Below are positions 1 to 8,892 of a stretch of DNA of 42,601 nt, piece after piece. The stretch comes from Bacteroidota bacterium. Its GTDB lineage: Bacteria; Bacteroidota; Bacteroidia; NS11-12g; UBA955. The position numbers and the translations under genes were made by a program. Under the pieces are notes generated by a model that saw only the letters and a list, made by a program, of their open reading frames with translations, had not been told where the DNA came from and did no database searches. How positions within the stretch are numbered: position 1 is the stretch's first letter; each line of letters opens with the position of its first letter. Where the stretch lies: the NCBI GenBank assembly GCA_947450015.1, contig CANFUB010000001.1:1-42601 (forward strand), in the 5' to 3' direction.

Positions 1-1
1 A

Positions 2-463
2 TTAAAACTTCAGTTTATAGATTTAGATGAGTTAATCGAGAAGCAAGAAAAAAAAATCATCCGCACTATTATAATGGAAGATGGTGAAGCTTATTTTAGA
101 AGTATTGAACGCAGCATATTGCACGAAACACAATTAAAAAACAAATGTTTAATATCATGTGGAGGTGGTACACCAACTTTTTTCGACAATATGGAATGGA
201 TGAAAAAAAATGGAATTGTTATTTGGATTAATACACCATTAGATATTATTTCGGATAGAATTTTAAAAAATATTACCCGAAGACCTTTGTTTATAGGGCT
301 TTCGAAGGAAGAAATAAATATAAAACTTCAAGAATTAAGCAAAAAAAGAGTGCCTTTCTATAAAAAAGCAAGCTTAACCATCGATATAAACAAGCAAAAT
401 AAAGTTTCGTTAAGTGCTATAATTCAACAGATTATAAAATATTCTAAAAAAATAAATCAATAA
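2..463 (+). CDS. aroK: Shikimate kinase, 5'-truncated by the window edge
   Basis: The open frame runs in from the left edge, so the ATG at 74 is internal and not the true start. The first visible residues, LQFIDLDELIEKQ, match the shikimate-binding segment that follows the Walker A loop of shikimate kinase, and the next stretch (MEDGEAYFRSIERSIL) is the family's EEGE..FR..E region. CGGGTP and the lid arginines (TRRPLF) follow. About 153 residues are visible; the family is 165-175 long, so only the N-terminal beta strand and P-loop are missing. The enzyme phosphorylates shikimate with ATP in the cytoplasm, the fifth step towards chorismate. aroB and aroA for the same pathway lie at 8.9-11.1 kb on the other strand. 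Confidence 0.9.
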   Translation, partial: LKLQFIDLDELIEKQEKKIIRTIIMEDGEAYFRSIERSILHETQLKNKCLISCGGGTPTFFDNMEWMKKNGIVIWINTPLDIISDRILKNITRRPLFIGLSKEEINIKLQELSKKRVPFYKKASLTIDINKQNKVSLSAIIQQIIKYSKKINQ

Positions 464-510
464 TTGTGCATTGTTTGTGAATATTTTTGAAAAAAAAATA
501 TGCGTAAGTG

Positions 511-541
511 CTTGATTTTACTAAACAATACAATACTTTTG
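511..541 (+). promoter_or_regulatory. Bacteroidota-type promoter of the HU gene
   Basis: CTTG at 511-514 (-33 element) is followed by exactly 19 bases and then TACTTTTG at 534-541, an exact match to the Bacteroidota -7 element TAnnTTTG. The transcription start would be near 546-548, giving a leader of about 40 bases before the ATG at 589. This is the best-formed plus-strand promoter in the window and fits a highly expressed nucleoid protein. Confidence 0.75.
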
Positions 542-588
542 AGTCCACGAATTAAATAAAATAATATAAAATTAATTAAGTTTAAATT

Positions 589-861
589 ATGAACAAATCA
601 GATCTAATCAGCAAAATGGCAGGTGATGCCAGCGTAACTAAAGCTCAAGCTCAGGCTGCTTTAAATTCTTTCATTGCAGCTACTACTAGCGCTTTAAAGA
701 AAGGTGACAAATTAATCCTTGTAGGTTTTGGTACTTTTTCAGTAGCTAAAAGAGCTGCTAGAACTGGTCGTAACCCACGTACAGGTAAAGAAATTAAAAT
801 TGCAGCTAAAAAAGTTGTTAAATTCAAAGCAGGTGCAGACTTATCAGGTAAAGTAAAATAA
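589..861 (+). CDS. HU family DNA-binding protein
   Basis: A 90-residue protein of normal HU length. MNKSDLISKMAGDASVTKAQAQAAL is the N-terminal helical dimerisation region. The core signature GFGTFSVAKRAARTGRNPRTG lies at about residues 46-66 and includes the beta-arm tip with the RNP turn that intercalates into DNA. The C-terminus, KKVVKFKAGADLSGKV, is typical. It is a small basic nucleoid protein that bends and compacts DNA as a homodimer or heterodimer. The gene is monocistronic, with a consensus promoter upstream and a strong terminator right after the stop. Its codon use is cleaner than that of its neighbours (many GCT, GGT and AAA codons), as expected for strong expression. Confidence 0.95.
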   Translation: MNKSDLISKMAGDASVTKAQAQAALNSFIAATTSALKKGDKLILVGFGTFSVAKRAARTGRNPRTGKEIKIAAKKVVKFKAGADLSGKVK

Positions 862-882
862 GTTTATCCTTACTTTCTTAGG

Positions 883-918
883 AAATCCCTTTGTTGTGAA
901 ACAAGGGGATTTTTTTTT
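883..918 (+). terminator. Rho-independent terminator of the HU gene
   Basis: A 13-bp stem (883-895 with 900-912, one G-U pair) is closed by a GTGA tetraloop of GNRA type and followed by a run of T to 918. It lies 22 bases after the HU stop codon and insulates HU from recQ. Confidence 0.9.
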
Positions 919-964
919 CTCCTTACTATAATTATTTTACCTTAGCTCCTTCTAATATTCAATT

Positions 965-2875
965 TTGGAACTACCTGAAAACATATTAAAAAAATACTTT
1001 GGACATGCCGCTTTTCGTCCCCTACAAAAAGACATTATTCAAAGTGTTTTGGACAAAAAAGACACCATAGCCTTGCTCCCTACCGGGGGCGGAAAATCTG
1101 TGTGTTTTCAAGTCCCTGCGTTAATGATGGAAGGTGTTTGTGTGGTGGTAACACCGCTTATTGCTTTAATGAAAGACCAAGTTGAAAACCTAAAGCAACG
1201 TGATATCATGGCAGTTGCCTTATACAGTGGCATGAGCAAAAGAGAAATTGAATTTGAACTTGAAAATTGCATCAATGGTAAATACCGATTTTTGTATGTG
1301 TCGCCAGAACGTTTATTGAGTCAACATTTTTTAGGCTACGCACACCATATAAAAGTTAGCATGGTAGCCATTGATGAGGCGCATTGTATTTCGCAATGGG
1401 GTTATGACTTTCGACCACCCTATTTAAAGATTGCTGAGTTTAGAAATTATTACAAAGGCATTCCTTGCATAGCACTTACCGCTACCGCTACAAAAGTTGT
1501 GATTGCAGATATTGCCGAAAAACTTGAACTTAAAAAACACCAACTTTTTACCCAAAGTTTTGTAAGAAAAAATCTTGCCTATATTGTACAAAACGAAGAA
1601 AATAAAATTGAAAAAATAGCACATATCGCCAATAGAATTAAAGGCAGTGGTTTGGTATACGTAAGAAGCCGAAAAAAAACTGTGGAAATTACAAAGCTGC
1701 TTCAACAAAGAAATATAAGTGCCGATTTTTACCACGCAGGACTTGAATCGAAAGAACGCAATAAAAAACAAGAAGACTGGAAAAAAAATAAAATCAGATT
1801 AATGATTTGTACCAATGCTTTTGGCATGGGGATTGACAAGCCAGATGTGCGTTTTGTAATCCATGAAAACAAACCTGAAACCCTGGAAGCATATTACCAA
1901 GAAGCAGGTAGAGCTGGAAGAGACGGCAAAAAATCATATTGTATTTTTTTACACCATCCAGCAGATGATTTAAAAGATGCCGAAAACATTCTATCAAAAT
2001 ATCCTGAACCAGAACAAATAAAACGCATTTATGAATTGACCTGCAATTATTTAAAAATTGCACTTGGATCGGGTGCTGGCGAAAACTACAACTTCGACCT
2101 AAACAGTTTTTCGGAATTTTATAAACTCAATTATTTAAGCGTCTACAATTGTTTGAAAATATTAGAAGGCGAAGGCTATTTGCAACTTTCTGAAGCCATT
2201 CACTCCCCCTCTAGAATTAAGATTTTATGCGACTATCAAACACTTTACGAATGGCAACTCAAACATCCAATTATTGATGAATTATTTAAAGTATTGCTGC
2301 GTTCCTATGGTGGCATGTTCGATTTTTATACCAATATTTTTGAAAGAGAAATTGCCTTTCGGTTAAAAAAAACGGAAATATGGGTTAAAGAACAACTTGA
2401 GAAATTAATGAAAATTGAACTCATTGATTATGTTCAACAAAATGGTGAATCTAAATTATTAATGTTAGAAAACAGATTCCCTAACATTCATATTTCGATG
2501 GAAAAAATTGTCTTTTTACGCGCTCGTTATAAAGAAAAACTCGATGCTGTGAATGCGTATACACATAACAATAAAATTTGTAGAAGCAATTTTCTTGTGC
2601 AGTATTTCAATGAGGATTCAAAAGAAAAGTGCGGTGTATGCGATGTCTGTATTGAACAAGATAAAAAGGACTTAAACATACAAAAATTCAAGATGTACAA
2701 GCGGAGAATCGACCATTTAATCAATCTCGCAGACTTTCGCAGCAAAGACCTCGCCTTGCATGTAAATGCGACAGAAATTGAAGAATATACATTAATATTG
2801 CGATGGTTAAAGGACAATCAATATGCCTTTGAAACCAAAGAAGGATTTTGGAAATGGGCCACAAAAAAAACATAA
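965..2875 (+). CDS. recQ: RecQ-type ATP-dependent DNA helicase (short Bacteroidota form)
   Basis: A 636-residue superfamily 2 helicase of 3'-5' polarity acting in recombination and fork repair. Visible motifs: motif 0 FRPLQKDII (about 17-25), Walker A PTGGGKS (39-45), DEAHCISQWGYDFRP (137-151), SALTATAT-like motif III, and the QEAGRAGRDG motif VI near 315. The zinc cluster C-x16-C-x2-C-x2-C lies near residues 539-562, about 160 residues further downstream than in E. coli RecQ (C380-C403). The intervening segment carries winged-helix-like sequence, and there is no clear HRDC domain. The start is TTG at 965: an in-frame TAA sits at 953-955, and no ATG lies before the conserved helix. The 3' end overlaps the next gene. 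Confidence 0.92.
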   Translation: MELPENILKKYFGHAAFRPLQKDIIQSVLDKKDTIALLPTGGGKSVCFQVPALMMEGVCVVVTPLIALMKDQVENLKQRDIMAVALYSGMSKREIEFELENCINGKYRFLYVSPERLLSQHFLGYAHHIKVSMVAIDEAHCISQWGYDFRPPYLKIAEFRNYYKGIPCIALTATATKVVIADIAEKLELKKHQLFTQSFVRKNLAYIVQNEENKIEKIAHIANRIKGSGLVYVRSRKKTVEITKLLQQRNISADFYHAGLESKERNKKQEDWKKNKIRLMICTNAFGMGIDKPDVRFVIHENKPETLEAYYQEAGRAGRDGKKSYCIFLHHPADDLKDAENILSKYPEPEQIKRIYELTCNYLKIALGSGAGENYNFDLNSFSEFYKLNYLSVYNCLKILEGEGYLQLSEAIHSPSRIKILCDYQTLYEWQLKHPIIDELFKVLLRSYGGMFDFYTNIFEREIAFRLKKTEIWVKEQLEKLMKIELIDYVQQNGESKLLMLENRFPNIHISMEKIVFLRARYKEKLDAVNAYTHNNKICRSNFLVQYFNEDSKEKCGVCDVCIEQDKKDLNIQKFKMYKRRIDHLINLADFRSKDLALHVNATEIEEYTLILRWLKDNQYAFETKEGFWKWATKKT

Positions 2876-3954
2876 TCATTGCCATTACTGGCCATATCAT
2901 AACCGATCAACGCATCATTCGAATTGCATCGAGTTTGCAAGCCAATCAATACAATGTAACCGTTTATTACCGCTCCTATTTTAAGCACCAAGGCACAGAA
3001 AAAAAGACCATTGGGCCTTATCCCTTTAAAATAAAAAAAATGACCTTTCTTTTTAATAAAGGGGTCCTTTTTTACAGTCTATTTAATTTGCGATTGTTGT
3101 TGTTACTTTTATTTAAGCGGGCCAATATTTATTGTGCAGTAGACAGCGACACATTGCTTGCCTTTACGCTCTTATCTAAAATAAAAAATGTACCGTTAGT
3201 TTATGATGCACATGAGTATTTTGCTGAAGTACCTGAATTGGAAAACAAAATACGTAAGAAAGCTATTTGGCATTGGATCACCCAAAAAGGTGTTCAACAA
3301 AGTTGCGCAAGATATACAGTATCTGAATCCTTAGCGCTTGTTCTTTCCGAACGCTACAAAGCGCCTTTCGAAACCATTCGCAATGTGCCATCCTACAAGG
3401 ATAAAGACATACATATAAAATTTTCAAGACCAACCATTTTATACCAAGGTGCACTTAACAAAGGCAGAGAATTAGAACTCCTTATCAAGACCATGGAGCA
3501 ATTGCCCGAATTTGATTGTTTAATCGTTGGTGAAGGCGATTTGAGCATTGCCTTAAGGGAACAATCCAAAAATAGTACAAACGTTCAATTTCTAGGCTTA
3601 TTAAGCCCCGACAAAATTAAAACCATAACACAAAAAGTATTTTTTGGCTACAACCTTCTGGATGCAAAAAGTTTGAGTTATTATTATTCCCTTAGCAATA
3701 AATATTTTGATTACATGCAAGCAGGCGTGCCATCCATCTCATCTGCCTTGCCTGAATATGAATTGCTCAATCGGAAATGGGTTTGTGGCCTTTGCATTCC
3801 TAATACGGAAACGGATTTAATAAATTGTTTGAAAAAATACGCAAATGATCATTTGGCGTATGAAAAATTACAACAAAATGCTTTACTTGCATCACTGAAT
3901 AACAACTGGGAAATTGAAAGCCAAAAGTTAGTTCAAATTTATACAGCCATTTGA
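2854..3954 (+). CDS. Glycosyltransferase, GT4-like
   Basis: A 366-residue cytoplasmic or membrane-associated GT-B glycosyltransferase. The N-terminal Rossmann half starts IIIAITGHIITDQRIIRIAS and contains the DAHEYFAEVPE motif (about residues 120-130) seen in many Bacteroidota GT4 proteins. The C-terminal half starts near ILYQGALNKGRELE and carries the sugar-nucleotide region SNKYFDYMQAGVPSIS. The donor and acceptor cannot be told from sequence. I chose ATG at 2854 over TTG at 2848 because AAGGA sits 8 bases upstream. The gene overlaps the 3' end of recQ by 22 bases, and its stop overlaps the start of the next glycosyltransferase, so all three are probably co-transcribed and translationally coupled. 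Confidence 0.8.
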   Translation: MGHKKNIIIAITGHIITDQRIIRIASSLQANQYNVTVYYRSYFKHQGTEKKTIGPYPFKIKKMTFLFNKGVLFYSLFNLRLLLLLLFKRANIYCAVDSDTLLAFTLLSKIKNVPLVYDAHEYFAEVPELENKIRKKAIWHWITQKGVQQSCARYTVSESLALVLSERYKAPFETIRNVPSYKDKDIHIKFSRPTILYQGALNKGRELELLIKTMEQLPEFDCLIVGEGDLSIALREQSKNSTNVQFLGLLSPDKIKTITQKVFFGYNLLDAKSLSYYYSLSNKYFDYMQAGVPSISSALPEYELLNRKWVCGLCIPNTETDLINCLKKYANDHLAYEKLQQNALLASLNNNWEIESQKLVQIYTAI

Positions 3955-5072
3955 GTAAGACCCTACATATTGTTGCCTTTGATATTCCGTTTCCAGCCGA
4001 TTATGGCGGTGTTATCGATATCTATCATAAAATTAGATGGCTTCATAAACTTGGTATTCAAATTCATTTACATTGCTTTCAGTATGGCAGAAAGGAAGCG
4101 CCTGAACTAAATAAAATTTGTAAAAAAGTTTATTATTATCCGCGCAGCAAGTACCGAAATCCTTTTATTGGCGACCTTCCTTATATTGTAATGACACGTA
4201 ACAATGAAGCATTGCTTACCAACTTACTTAAAAACAATGCACCCATACTTTTTGAAGGATTACATTCTACCTATTTCCTGAACCATCCGCAATTAAAAGA
4301 CCGACTTAAATTTGTTCGCACCCATAACATTGAGCACGACTACTACAAAAATTTAGAATTAGTAGAGACCAGTTATTTTAAAAAATATTTCTTTCGCAAC
4401 GAATCAGATAATTTAAAAAAATACGAAAAGATATTGCTAAACGCGCAGGTTGTTTTGGCCATTTCGCCTTCAGACAAAACCTACTTAAAACACAAATACC
4501 ACAATGCTGTTCTGCTGCCAGCCTACCATCAAAACGACGAGGTAAATATTCAAGCTGGTACTGGCGATTATATTTTATACCATGGTAATTTAGGCGTTGG
4601 TGAAAATAATTTTGCAGCTTTGTATTTGGTCAATGAAATTTTCTCTCAAATATATTTTCCTGTGATTATTGCTGGTAGCAATGTAAGTAAAGAGTTGCGA
4701 TACGCTTGTTCAAAATATCCGCACATTCAAATCAAAGAAGATTGGAACAATGAGCAAATTATGGAGGCAATTGGCAATGCTCAAATCAATGTTTTACCAA
4801 CCTTTCAGGGTACTGGTATTAAATTGAAATTATTAAACTCACTCTATGCTGGAAGGCATTGTGTGGTTAATCCGATGATGGTTGACCATACAGGGTTAGA
4901 GCATGCCTGTCATATTGCCAAAACAAGTCAGGACATGGTCGATGAAATTAAAACATTACTCACCGTAGCATTTACAGAAACTGACATAAAAGCCCGAAAA
5001 AAGATATTGAATAACAGTTGTTATAACAATGAAGCCAATACCGAGCACTTGGTTCAACTCTTATTTCCATAA
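3951..5072 (+). CDS. Glycosyltransferase, GT4-like (second copy in the cluster)
   Basis: A 373-residue GT-B protein unlike its upstream neighbour in sequence but of similar fold. The N-terminus (LHIVAFDIPFPADYGGVIDIYHKIRWL) is the usual glycine-rich acceptor-side start. THNIEHDYYKNLE and VLAISPSDK lie mid-protein, and the C-terminal donor domain begins YILYHGNLGVGENN and includes NVLPTFQGTGIKLKLLNSLYAGRHCVVN. The start is TTG in the overlap TTGA with the stop of the preceding gene, so re-initiation coupling is likely. I cannot predict the sugar. With the neighbouring glycosyltransferase and the downstream membrane protein it looks like a small surface-glycan or glycolipid cluster. Confidence 0.78.
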   Translation: MSKTLHIVAFDIPFPADYGGVIDIYHKIRWLHKLGIQIHLHCFQYGRKEAPELNKICKKVYYYPRSKYRNPFIGDLPYIVMTRNNEALLTNLLKNNAPILFEGLHSTYFLNHPQLKDRLKFVRTHNIEHDYYKNLELVETSYFKKYFFRNESDNLKKYEKILLNAQVVLAISPSDKTYLKHKYHNAVLLPAYHQNDEVNIQAGTGDYILYHGNLGVGENNFAALYLVNEIFSQIYFPVIIAGSNVSKELRYACSKYPHIQIKEDWNNEQIMEAIGNAQINVLPTFQGTGIKLKLLNSLYAGRHCVVNPMMVDHTGLEHACHIAKTSQDMVDEIKTLLTVAFTETDIKARKKILNNSCYNNEANTEHLVQLLFP

Positions 5073-5078
5073 GGCTTT

Positions 5079-6461
5079 ATGCAAACAGTAAGTTTAAAAA
5101 ATACCGCTTACTTCTGTGGAATTGCCTTTGGCTTTCTTATTTTGTTTGCTTTTGTTTTTTATTTTGAGCGTTTAAACAGCGATGCAGGGTATTACTTTTT
5201 CTATGCAGTCAATTCACAAAACTTTCATGTTGAACATGGACGATTGGTCCTCATACTTGCAGAAACGCTTGTTGTTATCGGCACTTGGCTCCACCTTCCT
5301 TTAAAAGTCCTTGCAATACTCTACTCACTTACCCATGTTTTATTTTTTGGCGCACTTACTTGGGTAAGCCTTTCAAAATTTAAACATCAAAATGCAGCTA
5401 TTCTAATTACGTTGTTGCAATTTATTGGTTTGCGCTATTCTGTTTTTACGCCTCAATTTGAATTGTATTACGGCCTATCGATGCTTGTCTTCACACTCGC
5501 CTACATTCAATTTTTACAAGAAAAAAAGACGACTTGGAAGCTTGTTAATTATGGCCTTGTAGCGCTTTTATTTACACTTATTTTCACATCGCATCCGATG
5601 GCCATTTATTGCACCTTTGTGGCTTTATTGCTTTTCTTTTACGACAAATCATACCGCCATACATGGATACTGGCGATTGCGCTATTATTGCTATATATTG
5701 TTTGGAAAAAATTTGCTGTCTCTGATTATGAAAAAAGCAAATTCAATGGGTTTAGCAATGCTTTATCTCTCAATCTAAATAACATTTTCAATAGTTCATT
5801 TATTTTTAAATGCATTCGCTTTTTATTCACCTATTACTGGGATTGTTTTATCATTTTTATACTGGGTTTAACTACCTTTCTATTGCACCGAAAATACAAG
5901 AAAGCCATCCTTTATTTATTGGCAATTAAAGGTGCTTTGCTCATAATATGGTTAATGTTTCCGCCAGACACTATGGGCCGATATATTGAACAGGTGTATT
6001 TCCCATTTGTATTTTTGACCTGCCTTTGGTTATTTGAAGAGGTAATATCTTTACGTCTGTTAGGTGTATTAGCAACCCTCATAATTTACAAATCAATTGC
6101 CATCACAAATGCTGGGAAAGAACTCCAAAAACGCAGTGAACAAATGGCCTATTTTGTTTCAAAAGCGCAATCCAAAACTGGCGCAAAGTTTTTTGTTACA
6201 GAAAAAGACATGGGCGCTGATTTATATGCTAAAGGCAATTGGTCGTATGGATTCGAAACACTTTTTTATGCAAGCATGAACGCTCAAAAAAATGTTAGCA
6301 TAACAAAAGATGAGGACCTTCAATACAACGCTAATTTTAAAAAATTAAAACCTTCTGATTTTCTCTACAGACCTTTTGAGATCATGCAATACCAACAATT
6401 GAATAAACGCTATTTTAATTTGGACACTGGGTTGTACCAGCCTCTGCTGGAAATTAAATAA
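5079..6461 (+). CDS. Polytopic membrane protein, possibly GT-C type
   Basis: A 460-residue protein with roughly ten hydrophobic helices between residues 8 and 350, followed by a soluble C-terminal part of about 110 residues. The first hydrophilic loop carries ERLNSDAGYYFFYAVN, with an acidic residue just after helix 1, and then HVEHGRLVL. This layout resembles GT-C lipid-linked glycosyltransferases, whose catalytic Asp is in the first extracytoplasmic loop. No motif settles the family, so the function is a hypothesis. It follows two glycosyltransferase genes by 6 bases and is probably in the same operon. Its stop codon is two bases from the convergent mutS2 stop, with no terminator visible. 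Confidence 0.6.
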   Translation: MQTVSLKNTAYFCGIAFGFLILFAFVFYFERLNSDAGYYFFYAVNSQNFHVEHGRLVLILAETLVVIGTWLHLPLKVLAILYSLTHVLFFGALTWVSLSKFKHQNAAILITLLQFIGLRYSVFTPQFELYYGLSMLVFTLAYIQFLQEKKTTWKLVNYGLVALLFTLIFTSHPMAIYCTFVALLLFFYDKSYRHTWILAIALLLLYIVWKKFAVSDYEKSKFNGFSNALSLNLNNIFNSSFIFKCIRFLFTYYWDCFIIFILGLTTFLLHRKYKKAILYLLAIKGALLIIWLMFPPDTMGRYIEQVYFPFVFLTCLWLFEEVISLRLLGVLATLIIYKSIAITNAGKELQKRSEQMAYFVSKAQSKTGAKFFVTEKDMGADLYAKGNWSYGFETLFYASMNAQKNVSITKDEDLQYNANFKKLKPSDFLYRPFEIMQYQQLNKRYFNLDTGLYQPLLEIK

Positions 6462-6463
6462 GC

Positions 6464-8872
6464 TTATTTCAATCTCACCAAAGTTACACCATCGCCTCCT
6501 AGTTGATCGCTTTCATGCTCAAAATGTTTTACAAGTGGGTTGCTTTTAAGTTGTTCTAAAATCAACTTTCTTAAGATCCCAAAGCCACGGCCATGCACGA
6601 CTTTCAAATTGGTATGTCCCAGCAAGTGGGCATCTTCTAGCCACTGCTGTAATTTCAAAATGGCCTCCTCGCCTCTTACTCCTCGCAAATCTATATCTAA
6701 ACTAAAACTACTCTGTTTATCAAACATGCGAACATTAAAGGTGGCTATTTTAGACTCCCTTTTCTGAGCAGTTTTACTTGTTTTATGCAACTCGTTAAGC
6801 GGTACCCACATTTTAATGGAACCAAATAAAACATGGGCTTTATCTTTTTTAATGGCCAATATTTCGCCCGCTACATTGTTATCGTTTTGTTTTACTACAT
6901 CACCAACTTTTAGAGGATCTGTGTTTTTCAAAACCACTGGTTTTACAATTGGCTTTGGCACTATTTCAACCAAGGTTTCCTTGTATTCCGACAATTCCTT
7001 ACGTGCCTCTTTTGTATGCTGCTTATCGGCCTTTGTTTGTTGAATTACCTGAATCGTTTTTTCGATTTTTTGATTGGCCTTGGTCACTATTTCAGAAGCC
7101 TTAGCTTTTGCTTCATTCAATATGTGTTGCTTATTTTCAGAGAGCTTATCTTTCAAACCAGTATAATCTTCTATCAGTTTATTAAGTTTTTCTTCTCTGT
7201 CGGCAATGCGCTTATTCGCATCTGCTAAAGCGGCTTTGTTCTTTTCGTTTTCTGCAATTAACTCTTCTAAATCGATGTGCTGTTTCCATTGATTTATATT
7301 TTTTGCTCGGTCAATTATGCGCTTATCTATTCCGACTTTCGAAGACACTTCGAGCGCAAACGAGCTACCTGGCTTGCCTAGCTCGAGTATAAACAAGGGT
7401 TCCAATTTTACGACATCGTAAACCATCCGAGCATTTTGTACACCTTGTGTTTGACCAGCCCATGCTTTTAAATTCCCAAAGTGAGTTGTCACCACGCCAA
7501 AGGCCTTACTTTCTAAAAAATTTTCAAGAATGGCTTGCGCTATGGTACTCCCAATTGAAGGATCGGTGCCGTTGCCTAACTCATCAATTAAATACAATGT
7601 TTCTGAATTTGCATTTGCCATCATGTATTTCATGTTCATTAAATGGCTGCTGTAAGAACTCAAGTTGTTTTCAATGGATTGGTTATCGCCAATATCAATG
7701 AATAGTTGATGGTAAACAGGCATCTTACTTCCATGTTCTACAGGCACAGGTAAACCACATTGGTACATGTACTGCAACAAACCAATGGTTTTAAGTGCTA
7801 TACTTTTTCCACCGGCATTAGGCCCCGAAATAACGACCATATGGCAAGCTTCATCGACATGGAAATTCAATGGCACTAATTTTTTGTTATCCTTCTGCAA
7901 TAACATATACAATAAAGGATGTCTGGCATTGATTAAATGTAAATCATCTTTTCGTTGAACCATAATGGGCTCTATGGCATTCAATTTTGAAGATAGAATG
8001 GATTTTGCGTAAGTAATATCAAGAAAAGCTGTGTATTGCACGTGCTGCCAAATAATCTGCTTATAAGGGGCCAATTGCGCGGTTACTTGTTTCAAGATGC
8101 GCTCTATTTCCTTTTTCTTTTCAAATGACAATTCTTTTAAAGCGTTGTTTTCCTCGAAACATTCAATTGGTTCGATGTAAAGGAATTTTCCACTTTGCGA
8201 ATCATCATGTACAAAACCTTGAATTTTCTTTTTATGCTCTGCAATTATTGGTATAACCAAACGCTCATTTCGTATCGTTATTTCAGTATCGCCTGCCCAT
8301 CCATTTTGTTTTGCTAAATTGTATTTAGACAATAATATTTTTCTTACCTCCTTTTCCTTGGCTGAAATTTGCTTGTTGATTTGCCATAATTCTGGCGATG
8401 CATCAGGCTTTAAAAGTCCTTCTTTGTCTATCACCTTTGCCACAATCAGAATAGCAGCTTGCAAACTAATTAAATGGCTTTGGGCAGCCTTTAAATAAGC
8501 ATAACCTGTCTCCTGATTGGCGATTGCTGTAAAATTTGATTGCATTGCACTAAGGGCAATAAACAATTGTTGAAGTTCATCCTCATAAAGCATGGTGCCT
8601 TCTATCTCTAATTTCTGCAAGGCATCTAGAAGTACATCCAAATTCTCTGGCAATTCCAAAACATGTCCGCTGCTAGTGAGTTGACCTATTTCACCAATTT
8701 GACGTATACTTTGATGAATGCTTTCGGTATTGGTTAAAAAATTTAACTTATCTATGCGTTGCTTACCAAGATCGGTTTTGCAAAACTGAACCAAGTTGCT
8801 TTTGATTTTATCGAACCCCAATTTTTCTTCAATGTTTTGGGGATATAAGTTAATTGTCTGATTTGATTTCAA
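6464..8872 (-). CDS. mutS2: MutS2 family protein with C-terminal Smr domain
   Basis: An 802-residue MutS2, normal length for the family. The core and lever region is N-terminal. The ATPase has Walker A GPNAGGKS near residue 350, the Walker B area LYLIDELGNGTDPSIGS, and the family helix SSKVGIDKRIIDRAKN. A long Lys/Glu-rich coiled-coil clamp follows (about 510-630), then a KOW-like strand region and a C-terminal Smr nuclease domain in the last 75 residues (DLRGVRGEEAI, VVHGRGFGILR). MutS2 binds branched DNA and, in some species, collided ribosomes; it is not the mismatch sensor MutS. The start is TTG, as no ATG precedes the conserved N-terminus. It is the last gene of the bamD-mutS2 operon, 20 bases after aroA. 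Confidence 0.93.
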   Translation of the reverse strand: MKSNQTINLYPQNIEEKLGFDKIKSNLVQFCKTDLGKQRIDKLNFLTNTESIHQSIRQIGEIGQLTSSGHVLELPENLDVLLDALQKLEIEGTMLYEDELQQLFIALSAMQSNFTAIANQETGYAYLKAAQSHLISLQAAILIVAKVIDKEGLLKPDASPELWQINKQISAKEKEVRKILLSKYNLAKQNGWAGDTEITIRNERLVIPIIAEHKKKIQGFVHDDSQSGKFLYIEPIECFEENNALKELSFEKKKEIERILKQVTAQLAPYKQIIWQHVQYTAFLDITYAKSILSSKLNAIEPIMVQRKDDLHLINARHPLLYMLLQKDNKKLVPLNFHVDEACHMVVISGPNAGGKSIALKTIGLLQYMYQCGLPVPVEHGSKMPVYHQLFIDIGDNQSIENNLSSYSSHLMNMKYMMANANSETLYLIDELGNGTDPSIGSTIAQAILENFLESKAFGVVTTHFGNLKAWAGQTQGVQNARMVYDVVKLEPLFILELGKPGSSFALEVSSKVGIDKRIIDRAKNINQWKQHIDLEELIAENEKNKAALADANKRIADREEKLNKLIEDYTGLKDKLSENKQHILNEAKAKASEIVTKANQKIEKTIQVIQQTKADKQHTKEARKELSEYKETLVEIVPKPIVKPVVLKNTDPLKVGDVVKQNDNNVAGEILAIKKDKAHVLFGSIKMWVPLNELHKTSKTAQKRESKIATFNVRMFDKQSSFSLDIDLRGVRGEEAILKLQQWLEDAHLLGHTNLKVVHGRGFGILRKLILEQLKSNPLVKHFEHESDQLGGDGVTLVRLK

Positions 8873-8892
8873 GGCTATATTGTTGCGCTAAA

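Noticed and set aside
1424..2063. Antisense open frames of 90-115 codons inside recQ
   Set aside because: Cys/Phe-rich shadow translations of a conserved helicase with no start signal or family resemblance.
6540..7958. Several plus-strand frames of 60-85 codons opposite mutS2
   Set aside because: They mirror the AT-rich coding strand of a full-length conserved protein; no promoter or motif.
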